A DNA stretch of 64,000 bases from Vacuolonema iberomarrocanum LEGE 07170. Its GTDB lineage: Bacteria > Cyanobacteriota > Cyanobacteriia > Elainellales > Elainellaceae. The stretch is from the NCBI GenBank assembly GCA_015207365.1, contig JADEXA010000038.1, positions 1 through 64,000 of the forward strand, read 5' to 3'. The position numbers and the translations under genes were made by a program. Below, in pieces: positions 1 to 7,685 of the stretch (the first letter of the stretch is position 1; each line of letters starts with the position of its first letter). A model generated the notes under the pieces. It made no database searches, was not told the origin of the DNA, and saw only the letters and a list, made by a program, of their open reading frames with translations.

Positions 1-1
1 G

Positions 2-91
2 GATCAAACTGAATTTCTTATTGAGAATGGCGCTAAGCCCTACGCAGCAAAGAATAGCGTATTTCGTGGGCGAGGAATAATGACAAGATAA
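2..91 (+). CDS. 3' end of an unidentified gene (partial)
   Basis: An open frame enters from the left edge and ends at a TAA at 89-91, giving 29 residues that end in SVFRGRGIMTR. I do not recognise the family. It matters mainly because it sits where the missing 5' end of the neighbouring comEC would be expected, so it may belong to a gene or element that replaced that end. It could equally be a chance open frame. Confidence 0.25.
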   Translation, partial: DQTEFLIENGAKPYAAKNSVFRGRGIMTR

Positions 92-176
92 ATGATCGCG
101 CCGTGACATTTTATCTGATCTTTGACACCCAGTTCCCGCTGCCAGCGATCTCAGCCACTGGCTCACTCACGAGAAT

Positions 177-2207
177 TTGCCCTCTCACGTCGAGGTATTG
201 GGATTCGTAGAAACCAGCCCGCGTTTGACCCGCAGCCAAAAGCTGCAATTTCAACTCAAAGCCTTTCAAATTTCAGGCACTCAACAACCTCAAGATGGAA
301 CACCCTTGCCCTTTGTGGCTGCAACAACAGGGCAGGCATATGTGACCATCCCCTTGCTCTGGGGAACTGGGGTGTATCCAGGACAACTGGTGAGCATCAG
401 GGGACGACTGTATGCGCCCCAACCTGCAGATAATCCTGGAGGATTCGACTTCCAAGCCTACTTGGCGCAGCAAGGTATTTTTGTCGGTTTGGGTGGAGAA
501 CGGGTGTCTTTCCCTGAAAACGAAGGGCGGTTTGTGGGCAAGCGATCGCCCGTCCAAAACCTCCTTCACCCTCTTCAACACTGGCTTTGGAACATTCGGC
601 AGCGCATCGTTCGCACCCATGTCACCGGACTGGGCGTCCCCGCAGGTCCGCTGATGAGCGCTATGCTACTGGGCAAAGGCGGCGTTGATGTGCCGTTTCC
701 CGTTAAGGATGCATTTGCCAATGTGGGCTTAGCCCATGCGCTAGCCGCGTCCGGATTCCAGGTTTCCCTCTTGGTCGGCATCATGCTGTGGCTCACCCAG
801 TCCCTCGGCACAGGACTGCGGGTCGGCATATGCGTGGGAACTCTGGCTCTTTACATTGGATTGACGGGATTGGAAGCTTCGGTCATGCGAGCGGGGTTGA
901 TGGGCTGTGCCGTCTTGCTGGCCACCGTGTCTGAGCGCAAGGTCAATCCCTTTGGTTCGCTGCTGCTAGCAGCTGTAGTCCTCTTGGCAATGAACCCACT
1001 TTGGGTATGGGATTTAGGGTTTCAGCTTAGCTTTGTGGCAACCCTGGCCTTGCTGGTCACCGTTCCTGCCCTGATGCGCCGACTGGATTGGATGCCCGTG
1101 GCGATCGCCTCCCTGATTGCTGTCCCCCTTGCCGCCTACATCTGGACATTGCCGCTGCAGCTACATGTATTCGGGGTCATGTCTCCCTACAGTATTGGCT
1201 TGAACGTGGTCACATCCTCCCTCATCACGCTGATTAGCGCCGGTAGTGCGATCGCAGCGCTCCTTGGTTTTTTCTCCATAACGCTAGGCAGTTGGGTCGC
1301 CAAGCTGTTCTATTTCCCTACCCATGGGCTCATTGGATTAGCCGAATGGGTATCCAGCCTCCCCGGCAATAATTTTTCCGCAGGCACCATTACCCCCCTC
1401 CAAGTGATTACGCTCTACGCTCTGTATGTCCTGGTTCTAGGCATCCATCGGTTGCGTCGCTCCTGGTGGTTGGTCGGGGTTCTCTGTATTGCTCTGGTTG
1501 CTATTCCTGCAGCGATGGCAACAAACCAACGATTTCAGGTGACGGTATTAGCAACGCGCGATCGCCCCCTCCTCGTTTTGCAAAAGCAAGGCGAAGTTGG
1601 CATTATTGGCACTCCCAATCCCCAGGATGCTCGATTCACCGTTGTCCCTTTTCTGCAAAAACAGGGCATCAACGCCGTCGATTGGGCGATTTCCTTCTCC
1701 CCGCCCGCCGATAATGCCGGGTGGCAGACCCTCACCCACGCCCTGCCACTTCACAATTTCTACATTCCAGCAAGCGCAACCAATGTACAACCCCATTTTT
1801 CCATCGCCGATAGGTTTCATCCACTGCCGCTGGGTGAGGCCATTCCGGTCGGTTCCACCCCCGTGCGCTTGGTCAGCCTAGAGCCGCTGGTGTTGCGATT
1901 TCAGGTGGGCGATCGCCTCTGGCTCCTCATCGATCCCCTCGACACCGATACACTGCCCCTATTGCAAGCCAACGGTCGCCTCTCCGCTGCCCATATCCTC
2001 TGTTGGTCTGGGGAACTGGAAACGGCGGCTGGGCTAGACATCGTGCAACCCGAAGTGGCGATCGCCTCGACTCATCCCCTTTCTCCCGCACTTGAGCAAT
2101 GGTTTCAGCAGCATACCGTCACCCTGTTTTCCACCGAACGCGATGGTGCCGTTCAATGGACACCCGATGCCGATTTCTATCCTCTTTTGTCTGCCGATGC
2201 CGAGTAA
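177..2207 (+). CDS. comEC: ComEC/Rec2 DNA-uptake channel, 5'-truncated
   Basis: Inner-membrane channel that carries single-stranded DNA into the cell during natural transformation. Residues 4-110 form the DUF4131/OB-like segment (SPRLTRSQKLQF). Residues 140-440 are the multi-spanning Competence domain with the conserved GLAHALAASGFQVSLLVG at 184-201. Residues from about 455 are a metallo-beta-lactamase-like tail in which the HxHxDH metal motif is missing (AISFSPPADNAGW occupies that place), a degeneracy I believe is common in cyanobacterial homologues. The only usable start is a TTG at 177. The frame is open back to 126 and then hits TGA at 123-125 and further stops. Family members usually have about 100 more N-terminal residues with transmembrane helices before the OB segment, so the gene looks truncated. 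Function as a family member is sure; activity is doubtful. Confidence 0.85.
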   Translation: MPSHVEVLGFVETSPRLTRSQKLQFQLKAFQISGTQQPQDGTPLPFVAATTGQAYVTIPLLWGTGVYPGQLVSIRGRLYAPQPADNPGGFDFQAYLAQQGIFVGLGGERVSFPENEGRFVGKRSPVQNLLHPLQHWLWNIRQRIVRTHVTGLGVPAGPLMSAMLLGKGGVDVPFPVKDAFANVGLAHALAASGFQVSLLVGIMLWLTQSLGTGLRVGICVGTLALYIGLTGLEASVMRAGLMGCAVLLATVSERKVNPFGSLLLAAVVLLAMNPLWVWDLGFQLSFVATLALLVTVPALMRRLDWMPVAIASLIAVPLAAYIWTLPLQLHVFGVMSPYSIGLNVVTSSLITLISAGSAIAALLGFFSITLGSWVAKLFYFPTHGLIGLAEWVSSLPGNNFSAGTITPLQVITLYALYVLVLGIHRLRRSWWLVGVLCIALVAIPAAMATNQRFQVTVLATRDRPLLVLQKQGEVGIIGTPNPQDARFTVVPFLQKQGINAVDWAISFSPPADNAGWQTLTHALPLHNFYIPASATNVQPHFSIADRFHPLPLGEAIPVGSTPVRLVSLEPLVLRFQVGDRLWLLIDPLDTDTLPLLQANGRLSAAHILCWSGELETAAGLDIVQPEVAIASTHPLSPALEQWFQQHTVTLFSTERDGAVQWTPDADFYPLLSADAE

Positions 2208-2226
2208 TGTCCATAAAAAATCCACT

Positions 2227-2308
2227 CCCGATATTTTTTTGAAACCTCTGTGGCACAAAGGTTTCAAAAAAATATCGGGTTCTGGCTTTCGTAGCCTTGG
2301 TATAAGAT
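2227..2308. repeat. Palindromic element, family J copy 1
   Basis: Near-perfect hairpin directly after comEC: arms 2227-2247 (CCCGATATTTTTTTGAAACC) and 2259-2279, loop about 11 nt. It is followed by the family tail TCTGGCTTTCGTAG. The same layout (TTTTTTGAAACC arm, then GGTTTTGGCTTTCATAGAAT) recurs near 15.86 kb and 49.85 kb. It could also terminate comEC transcription before the tRNA. Confidence 0.75.
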
Positions 2309-2324
2309 AGAATGCAACAACCGT

Positions 2325-2411
2325 GGAGAGGTGGCAGAGCGGTTGAATGCGGCAGACTCGAAATCTGTTTTGGGGTCAAACCCAACGGGGGTTCGAATCC
2401 CCCCCTCTCCG
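2325..2411 (+). tRNA. tRNA-Ser (anticodon CGA)
   Basis: The 87-nt sequence folds as a class II tRNA. Acceptor stem GGAGAGG (2325-2331) pairs with CCTCTCC (2404-2410), with discriminator G at 2411. The anticodon stem is GCAGA/TCTGT around loop CTCGAAA, giving anticodon CGA, which reads UCG serine codons. A long variable arm (TTGGGG...CCCAAC) and a T arm GGGGGTTCGAATCCCCC follow. The 3' CCA is not encoded. Confidence 0.96.
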
Positions 2412-2948
2412 TTCAAATTTCCCAGCATCTCTCGTCGGATGTCGTTATGGCTCCACCCTGCAGTTGCAGGCGATCGCAGCACGCCCGTCTGACCAGTTCG
2501 ACAGTTTGTGTCGTGCTAATGCAGAAGAGCCTGGAGCGTACCGCCCATGGAGGTGGAGTCATCCTCGCTCCAATAGGATTTTCTGACGCGATCGCCCGAA
2601 CAATTTAAATCCTGAACAACGGGAAACATTTCACCCAAACTTTGTTCTAGAACTCGGGTCATTCAGCAAAGACCTTATAGATGTCCAAACCAAGATCAAA
2701 GAATACCGCAGCCGTGGTCTTCAACGGAGTGAGCTATTGAATCCTATCGGCTAAAGCCGTTGAAATTTGGCGGGAGGAGGATTCAGGGACACTTCGCAGT
2801 GATCCAATCAACAATTTGGAGACCCAAGCTTGCCAAGTTTTGTGCTTAATTTGACTAAATTTTGGTAGAGGGCGATCGCTATAGATTGATCACTATTAAC
2901 ACGATGTAAATAGACAATTAGATTGAGTCAGAACTCTATGAACGTCAT
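2412..2948. other. Gene-free stretch after tRNA-Ser
   Basis: No frame here has convincing coding character. It contains HIP1 sites and AT-rich segments but no repeat family seen elsewhere in the window. Nothing further is recognised. Confidence 0.5.
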
Positions 2949-2976
2949 CAAAAAAAAGCGCCCGAATTGGGCGCTT
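2949..2976 (-). terminator. Rho-independent terminator of hli
   Basis: Reading the minus strand, AGCGCCC-AATTC-GGGCGCT is followed by a run of eight T residues. It lies 35 bp past the stop of the small hli gene on the same strand. Confidence 0.8.
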
Positions 2977-3010
2977 TGCAACTTAGAAGAGATATTCGAG
3001 AGTCCGCAGA

Positions 3011-3154
3011 CTACATAATGCCGAGCTGAGAGAGAATACCCTGACCTGTCAGTATTTCAGTTGTGACACCAATTACAAATCCGAGCATTGCGAGGCGACC
3101 GTTCCAGGTTTCTGCGAACTGAGTGAATCCAAACTTCGTTTCTTGGTTTTCCAT
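3011..3154 (-). CDS. hli: High-light-inducible protein (HLIP/SCP), 47 aa
   Basis: Small one-helix thylakoid protein of the chlorophyll a/b-binding superfamily. Such proteins bind chlorophyll and carotenoid, protect photosystem II assembly intermediates and dissipate excess light. The translation begins MENQETKFGFTQFAETWNGR and continues LAMLGFVIGVTTEILTGQG, which carries the diagnostic pigment-binding signature E-x-x-N-G-R-x-A-M-x-G-F at about residues 15-26 and one transmembrane helix. Length matches the family (40-70 aa). It is monocistronic, divergent from the methyltransferase gene at 3269, and has its own terminator. Family assignment is certain; its pigment partners are inferred. Confidence 0.93.
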   Translation of the reverse strand: MENQETKFGFTQFAETWNGRLAMLGFVIGVTTEILTGQGILSQLGIM

Positions 3155-3268
3155 GACTCAATGACCTCAAGTATTAATTACGGTGCTGTAATAGAAGTTA
3201 ACATAACTTTAGAATTGATGCCAATCTTCCTTACGGATAGTTCTCAAGCATTGAGTTGAATAAGTGCT

Positions 3269-4522
3269 ATGACTGTGCGGGAAACCAACCCAAACCAACA
3301 TGACCCAGGTCAACGCGAATTGTGCGATCGCATTGCTCAGCGCATCGCCGATAGCCCCAACCATCAGATACCATTTGCCGATTTCATGGCACTGGCACTC
3401 TACGATCCGGAGTACGGTTATTACGCCACCAATCGGGTTAACATCGGCGGCGCAGGAGATTTCTACACGGCACCCCATTTGGGCAGCGATTTCGGGGAAT
3501 TGTTGGCCGAGCAGTTTGCCGAAATGTGGCGATTGCTAGACTACCCCAATCCCTTCACTTTGGTAGAAATGGGAGCTGGGCAAGGGCTGCTGGTGCGCGA
3601 CATCTTACGCTATCTGCACCGCCACCATGACGCCTGCTTTGAGGCATTGGACTATGTGATTGTGGAAGACTCACCTGCGTTGCGCCAAGAGCAACAGCAA
3701 CGCATGGCCAAGCTGGTGCAGACCTTTGGGCGATTGCACTGGCGTACATGGGAAGAAATTGCGCCGAATTCAATCGTAGGCTGCTTCTTTTCCAATGAAT
3801 TAATTGATGCATTGCCTGTCCATCGCGTGATCTGGAAGGATGGAGCCCTGCACGAACTCTGCGTCACTCTGGCAGATACAACTAACACAACAGGCTCTAC
3901 AAATTCCAACCCAGACGAAGAGAAGCAGTCATTTTCAGAGGCGATCGCCCCCCTCTCCACCCCTGCCTTGCAGCACTACTTCGAGCAAAGCAGCATCGAT
4001 TTTGCCGCCGCTCGCTATCCCGATGGCTATACCACAGAGGCCAATTTAGCAGCCTTGGAGTGGATGGAAACCGTCGCCCAACGGCTCCAACGCGGCTACG
4101 TGCTGACCATCGACTATGGTTACCCTGCCCAACGCTACTACCTGCCCACTCGGCGGAGCGGCACCCTCCAGTGCTACTTCCAGCATCGCCATCACGATGA
4201 TCCCTTAGTCAATATCGGCCTTCAGGACATCACAGCCCACGCCAACTTCACGGCTCTAGAGCGTCAGGGAGAAACCTGCGGCCTGCAAACGCTAGGGTAC
4301 ACCCAGCAAGGATTATTTTTGATGGCACTGGGAATGGGCGATCGCATTGCAGCCGTTTCCACCCTCACTCCAGATGAATCTCTGACCATTAGCGATATTC
4401 TGGGGCGGCGCGAAGCCCTCCATACCCTCATCGATCCGGCGGGCATGGGGAACTTTGGAGTACTGCTGCAGGGAAAGGGAGAGATTCCTTCCCAATCCGT
4501 TCGAGGGTTTTGCATGCCCTAA
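3269..4522 (+). CDS. Class I SAM-dependent methyltransferase, NDUFAF7/MidA family (DUF185)
   Basis: 417-residue protein of the family that includes mitochondrial NDUFAF7, a protein arginine methyltransferase for complex I assembly. Visible signatures are GAGDFYTAPHLGSDFGELLA near residue 65 and the SAM-binding loop VEMGAGQGLLVRDIL near residue 100, then SNELIDALPVH and the C-terminal block TIDYGYPAQRYY. A variable insert (TNTTGSTNSNPDEEKQ) lies near residues 210-225. The natural substrate in cyanobacteria is not established; a role in NDH-1 assembly is inference from the family. The ATG at 3269 precedes the conserved LCDRIAQRI segment. Transcribed alone. Confidence 0.88.
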   Translation: MTVRETNPNQHDPGQRELCDRIAQRIADSPNHQIPFADFMALALYDPEYGYYATNRVNIGGAGDFYTAPHLGSDFGELLAEQFAEMWRLLDYPNPFTLVEMGAGQGLLVRDILRYLHRHHDACFEALDYVIVEDSPALRQEQQQRMAKLVQTFGRLHWRTWEEIAPNSIVGCFFSNELIDALPVHRVIWKDGALHELCVTLADTTNTTGSTNSNPDEEKQSFSEAIAPLSTPALQHYFEQSSIDFAAARYPDGYTTEANLAALEWMETVAQRLQRGYVLTIDYGYPAQRYYLPTRRSGTLQCYFQHRHHDDPLVNIGLQDITAHANFTALERQGETCGLQTLGYTQQGLFLMALGMGDRIAAVSTLTPDESLTISDILGRREALHTLIDPAGMGNFGVLLQGKGEIPSQSVRGFCMP

Positions 4523-4730
4523 TGGCAGTTCTCGTAGTTGCAGAACCTACATCTGGGCAGGCTGTCCAGAATTTGGGAAGCGCGCGATCGCCCTATCCAC
4601 TCAACGCCTCTTCTGCATCAAGCTTTCAAGAGCACACAGTCAAGCACCACAAATCCCACCCACCCTTAAACCTGTAGATAAACAAAAGGAGGGCAGATCA
4701 GTAAGCTCAAGGGCTGCACACAAATTTTAG

Positions 4731-4776
4731 GAGCAGAGCGGTTCCGGAAATTCGGAACCGCTCTGCTCTGCTTTTA
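4731..4776. terminator. Strong hairpin terminator, probably bidirectional
   Basis: Arms GAGCAGAGCGGTTCCG (4731-4746) and CGGAACCGCTCTGCTC (4753-4768) are perfectly complementary around a 6-nt loop. CTTTTATT follows on the plus strand. It separates the plus-strand methyltransferase from the minus-strand BON-like gene, so it fits convergent transcription. Confidence 0.75.
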
Positions 4777-4803
4777 TTGAAAATTGCGTTGACGCTCGTT
4801 TGC

Positions 4804-5151
4804 TTATCTTGCCGCTTGGGAAATCCATGTGGAGCCAGCTGCTGAGGCACCACACTGAAGTAAAGCAGCCCTAGGAGCTGGGGAAACAACGTTAACGCCA
4901 TTGACCTCAACCCCGATCGCTCCTTCCACAGTCATCGCAACTTGGATCAGTGCAGACAATACTGTCCGGTCTGAAATCGTGCCCAATAATACAATCATTG
5001 CCCCACGCTGTCGAACCTTAAGGTTTTGCAAGACCTCTGGGCGAAATGACTGATTCAGTGCTGCTTGCACACGTTTTGAAAGTCCGTTGTGATCATATTC
5101 CCCTGCAAGCCCAACACGCTCAGGAGGTATGTGCCGGAATAGGTGTTTCAT
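4804..5151 (-). CDS. Small BON-like domain protein
   Basis: 115-residue soluble protein. Residues 20-85 resemble a BON (OsmY/nodulation) module: LSKRVQAALNQ, then a strand-rich stretch GAMIVLLGTISDRTVLSALI and a closing strand GVEVNGVNV. BON modules are alpha/beta folds linked to membranes or secretin complexes. There is no signal peptide; the C-terminal 25 residues are Ala/Ser-rich and probably flexible. The ATG at 5151 is the only good start. No partner is adjacent. Function unknown; the BON call rests on pattern alone. Confidence 0.6.
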   Translation of the reverse strand: MKHLFRHIPPERVGLAGEYDHNGLSKRVQAALNQSFRPEVLQNLKVRQRGAMIVLLGTISDRTVLSALIQVAMTVEGAIGVEVNGVNVVSPAPRAALLQCGASAAGSTWISQAAR

Positions 5152-5589
5152 AGTAAGACTGGAGGACTCAAAGCCTCCGGGATTCAGGAACGTCAGGGAA
5201 CTAGGTCAAGACTCAATTGTGTCGAAAATTTTACAGAGTCCTTAACTTCACTCCGCAAAAATAGAATAAATATTAAATTCTTGTGAAGTTCTCAACAACT
5301 TATCATGGTTCAATATAGAAAATGTAGCGTACTATTACTAAGTTCATAAATCTCTATCGTTTGGCCCGTGCTTATACGGAATAATTAAACCTTCGTGCCA
5401 AAAAAATGACTAGAGTCTCAAACTGAGCTACCCAAAGAATGACCGGCCACCGATTTTGAGGTTTTTGTGACTCACCTCAACGGAATCCTGACAAACTCCT
5501 GTCCCTCCATCAGTAGCGCGGGGTAGGTTCTACCCGTTTATACTCTTGCTGAGATTCTGTATCCGGCTACTGAGCCTATTGATTATCGA

Positions 5590-5669
5590 CAGGACATACA
5601 CATTTTGTTGATGTTGTGAGCACATCACGCCCATAACATCAACAAATTTAGTCAGGATTACGCGCGCTT
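5590..5669. repeat. Palindromic element, family C (diverged copy)
   Basis: Inverted repeat TTTGTTGATGTTGTG...CATAACATCAACAAA, with ends CAGGACATACAC and AGTCAGGATTACGCGCG, resembles the better-preserved family C copies at 9789 and 39854 (GGACTTACGCA ends, GTTGATTTTGTGGC stem). The rest of 5152-5589 holds no gene that I can support, only a small GGAGG/CCTCC hairpin near 5161-5178. Confidence 0.55.
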
Positions 5670-5679
5670 GGCATCATTC

Positions 5680-6858
5680 TTATAGAAATGACCAGCGTCG
5701 ACGGCTGTCTCGATACAGGCGTTGGGCAATCTTCTGATTTCCATTGCCCGAAAGATGGCAAAAGTCGATGTAATAGTACTCTTCATCCGCTGCTAGGAGC
5801 GGCACATAGTCTTCAACCCAGTCGTAGTCGTGCTCTGCCAATAGCGCCTGGATGCGGGGATACACGGCACGGTATTGATCGCCTTGCTCTGCCGTAAGCA
5901 CAGAGTGAATATGATCGATGCGAGGCTCACCTAGATAAGCAACAGGTTGCAACACTGCCATGAACTCGACGCCTCGTGCTTCGGCCAGATTATGCGCCAA
6001 TTCCCAGTTGGCCACCAGGGCTTCGGCAACCTGCTGTGCCCGCTCAGGATCCGTATCGCAGATAAGGGCGTCTTCGGCGATCGCCGAAGACTCTCGATTG
6101 TCGTTAATGATGTCGATGACTTCGGCACTTAAGTCCCCGATCGCCCCAAAGAATAGGGTTGCCCAGTAGCTCCGAAACTTCCTTGTCGGAGAAGCGTCGC
6201 GTTCGCCCCCTTCAACACGGTCTGCAAAGACTTGAGTGCGCGCATGCTCGTTGACCTCCAACTCGGCCCGACAGCCATATTGCACGTCGTTGACCCCTTC
6301 ATAAAAAATGACCCCATCTATTTCTTCCCCAGCGGCCAAAAGATGGCTGAAAGAGAGAAACGACTGCCGACTAATAAACGCCGTTTCGCCTTTATTTATA
6401 GTTTGGAGTTCCGCAAAGCCTTGATAAAACGCCGGTAGGGTTTCGTTATCGACCACCCCTGTTCCCCACACAGTCGACCCACCAAAGATATAAACCCTGG
6501 GGCTTTCTGTGTTGGCATTGGGGAGAGCATCATGGCTGCGATCGCCGTTCTCATCGATTGTGATGGTTTCCCCTTCAAACTCCTCCCGCGACCAGCCCAG
6601 GTAGGGGTCATATTTCATCTCGATATCAAATGTCTCTCGAAAATGCTGAAATATCTCGTCAGAACGCCCCTCATAGTTCGGCAATGCAGCCAATTCCCGA
6701 TCTTCATTAACCTCGTCTGGCCCTCCATCTAAGTTAAATAGGCGCATAGCCTGCTCACCTGTAAGCAGAACGATATGCGCCAACAAATTCAGCCCAAATA
6801 ATAGACCCAGAGTGACACCAACATTGATGGCAATAAGCTTCAGCAACGAAGATTTCAT
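5680..6858 (-). CDS. Membrane-anchored SGNH/GDSL-family hydrolase
   Basis: 392 residues with an N-terminal membrane anchor (residues 5-35), then an extracytoplasmic SGNH fold. Block I is IFGGSTVWGTG with catalytic Ser128, block III is GVNDV (Asn190), and the C-terminal block DFCHLSGNG gives Asp365 and His368. Proteins of this kind act as esterases or acyltransferases on cell-surface glycans. It is the fourth gene on the minus strand after the carbamoyltransferase/SxtJ/DUF5989 set, separated from it by about 230 bp. It may modify the same exported sugar or glycolipid that the carbamoyltransferase modifies; that link is inference. Catalytic residues are complete. Confidence 0.82.
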   Translation of the reverse strand: MKSSLLKLIAINVGVTLGLLFGLNLLAHIVLLTGEQAMRLFNLDGGPDEVNEDRELAALPNYEGRSDEIFQHFRETFDIEMKYDPYLGWSREEFEGETITIDENGDRSHDALPNANTESPRVYIFGGSTVWGTGVVDNETLPAFYQGFAELQTINKGETAFISRQSFLSFSHLLAAGEEIDGVIFYEGVNDVQYGCRAELEVNEHARTQVFADRVEGGERDASPTRKFRSYWATLFFGAIGDLSAEVIDIINDNRESSAIAEDALICDTDPERAQQVAEALVANWELAHNLAEARGVEFMAVLQPVAYLGEPRIDHIHSVLTAEQGDQYRAVYPRIQALLAEHDYDWVEDYVPLLAADEEYYYIDFCHLSGNGNQKIAQRLYRDSRRRWSFL

Positions 6859-7085
6859 AGAACCGTTAAAAAATAATTACAAAATTACCTAAGCCGACAC
6901 CGGGACAGGCGGCTAGTCAAAACCATAACGTCGAGCTGAGTGGCGATCGCACGGAAGAATAGCAAACAGCAACCTCACGACCAAACCTCGGAGAGACAAG
7001 ATTTAGTCAGCTCTTAATTGCCTAGATGGAACCGCCACAAGATTTTTTCGAGATGCACAGCAGACAATCGTTGAGGCAACCCTGC

Positions 7086-7256
7086 TTAGAAAATGGCATA
7101 GATGAAGGGGGCGATCGCACTTCCCTGAGTAAACACGATGACTACACCAATCAGAATTAGGGTGAGGATCAGCGGAGCTAACCAGTATTTTTTGCGTTCT
7201 CGCAAAAACTGCCACAGGTCGCCGATAAACTCAGAAATTTCAGTCAAAAATCCCAT
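7086..7256 (-). CDS. DUF5989/SxtK-like small membrane protein, 56 aa
   Basis: Translation starts MGFLTEISEFIGDLWQFLRE, continues RKKYWLAPLILTLILIGVVI and ends in VFTQGSAIAPFIYAIF. One transmembrane helix follows a basic RERKKYW motif, which is the hallmark of DUF5989 proteins. It lies 12 bp after the SxtJ-like gene, the same order as sxtI-sxtJ-sxtK in saxitoxin clusters and in many unrelated carbamoyltransferase operons. Function is unknown; a chaperone or anchor role for the carbamoyltransferase is speculation. Confidence 0.85.
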   Translation of the reverse strand: MGFLTEISEFIGDLWQFLRERKKYWLAPLILTLILIGVVIVFTQGSAIAPFIYAIF

Positions 7257-7268
7257 AGAAACCTGCCG

Positions 7269-7679
7269 TTAAAAAGGCTTTTCCATTGACTCAGGTGAAC
7301 GTGTAGCACTGGCTTTTCGGAAAGATATGTTTCGGGAGGGACGCACGGCCATCGGATCATAGCCCAGGAGCGATCGCATCACCATTCCCATCGGTGCAAC
7401 CACTCCATAAAACACCAGACTCAACACAATGGCATTGTTAATCCAGGCAAATGCTTGTCCAAATCGCATCCATCCGTAGTAAATGGGACGCAACATAGCT
7501 GGCGCGATCAATCCTACCAAACCCAACAGGCATCCTACCGCAAGCGGCCAGATCACCAGTCCATGCCCCCGCAACAGCGGAAATATGAGTCCCAGTAATA
7601 CGGCCAGCAACCCTCCCACCACGAGCCCAAACTCGCGTAGCACTTTTTTATTGGGCGTTGGAATTGGCTCGAAAATCAT
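7269..7679 (-). CDS. SxtJ-family membrane protein
   Basis: 136-residue protein with about three to four hydrophobic helices (residues 18-35, 40-62, 77-100) and the conserved RPIYYGWMRFGQAFAWIN segment typical of SxtJ proteins found beside carbamoyltransferases. It starts 6 bp after the carbamoyltransferase stop and ends 12 bp before the DUF5989 gene, so the three are almost certainly co-transcribed. The C-terminal tail (SLLGYDPMAVRPSRNISFR) is basic and cytosolic. No biochemical function is known for the family. Confidence 0.85.
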   Translation of the reverse strand: MIFEPIPTPNKKVLREFGLVVGGLLAVLLGLIFPLLRGHGLVIWPLAVGCLLGLVGLIAPAMLRPIYYGWMRFGQAFAWINNAIVLSLVFYGVVAPMGMVMRSLLGYDPMAVRPSRNISFRKASATRSPESMEKPF

Positions 7680-7685
7680 TGGGAT

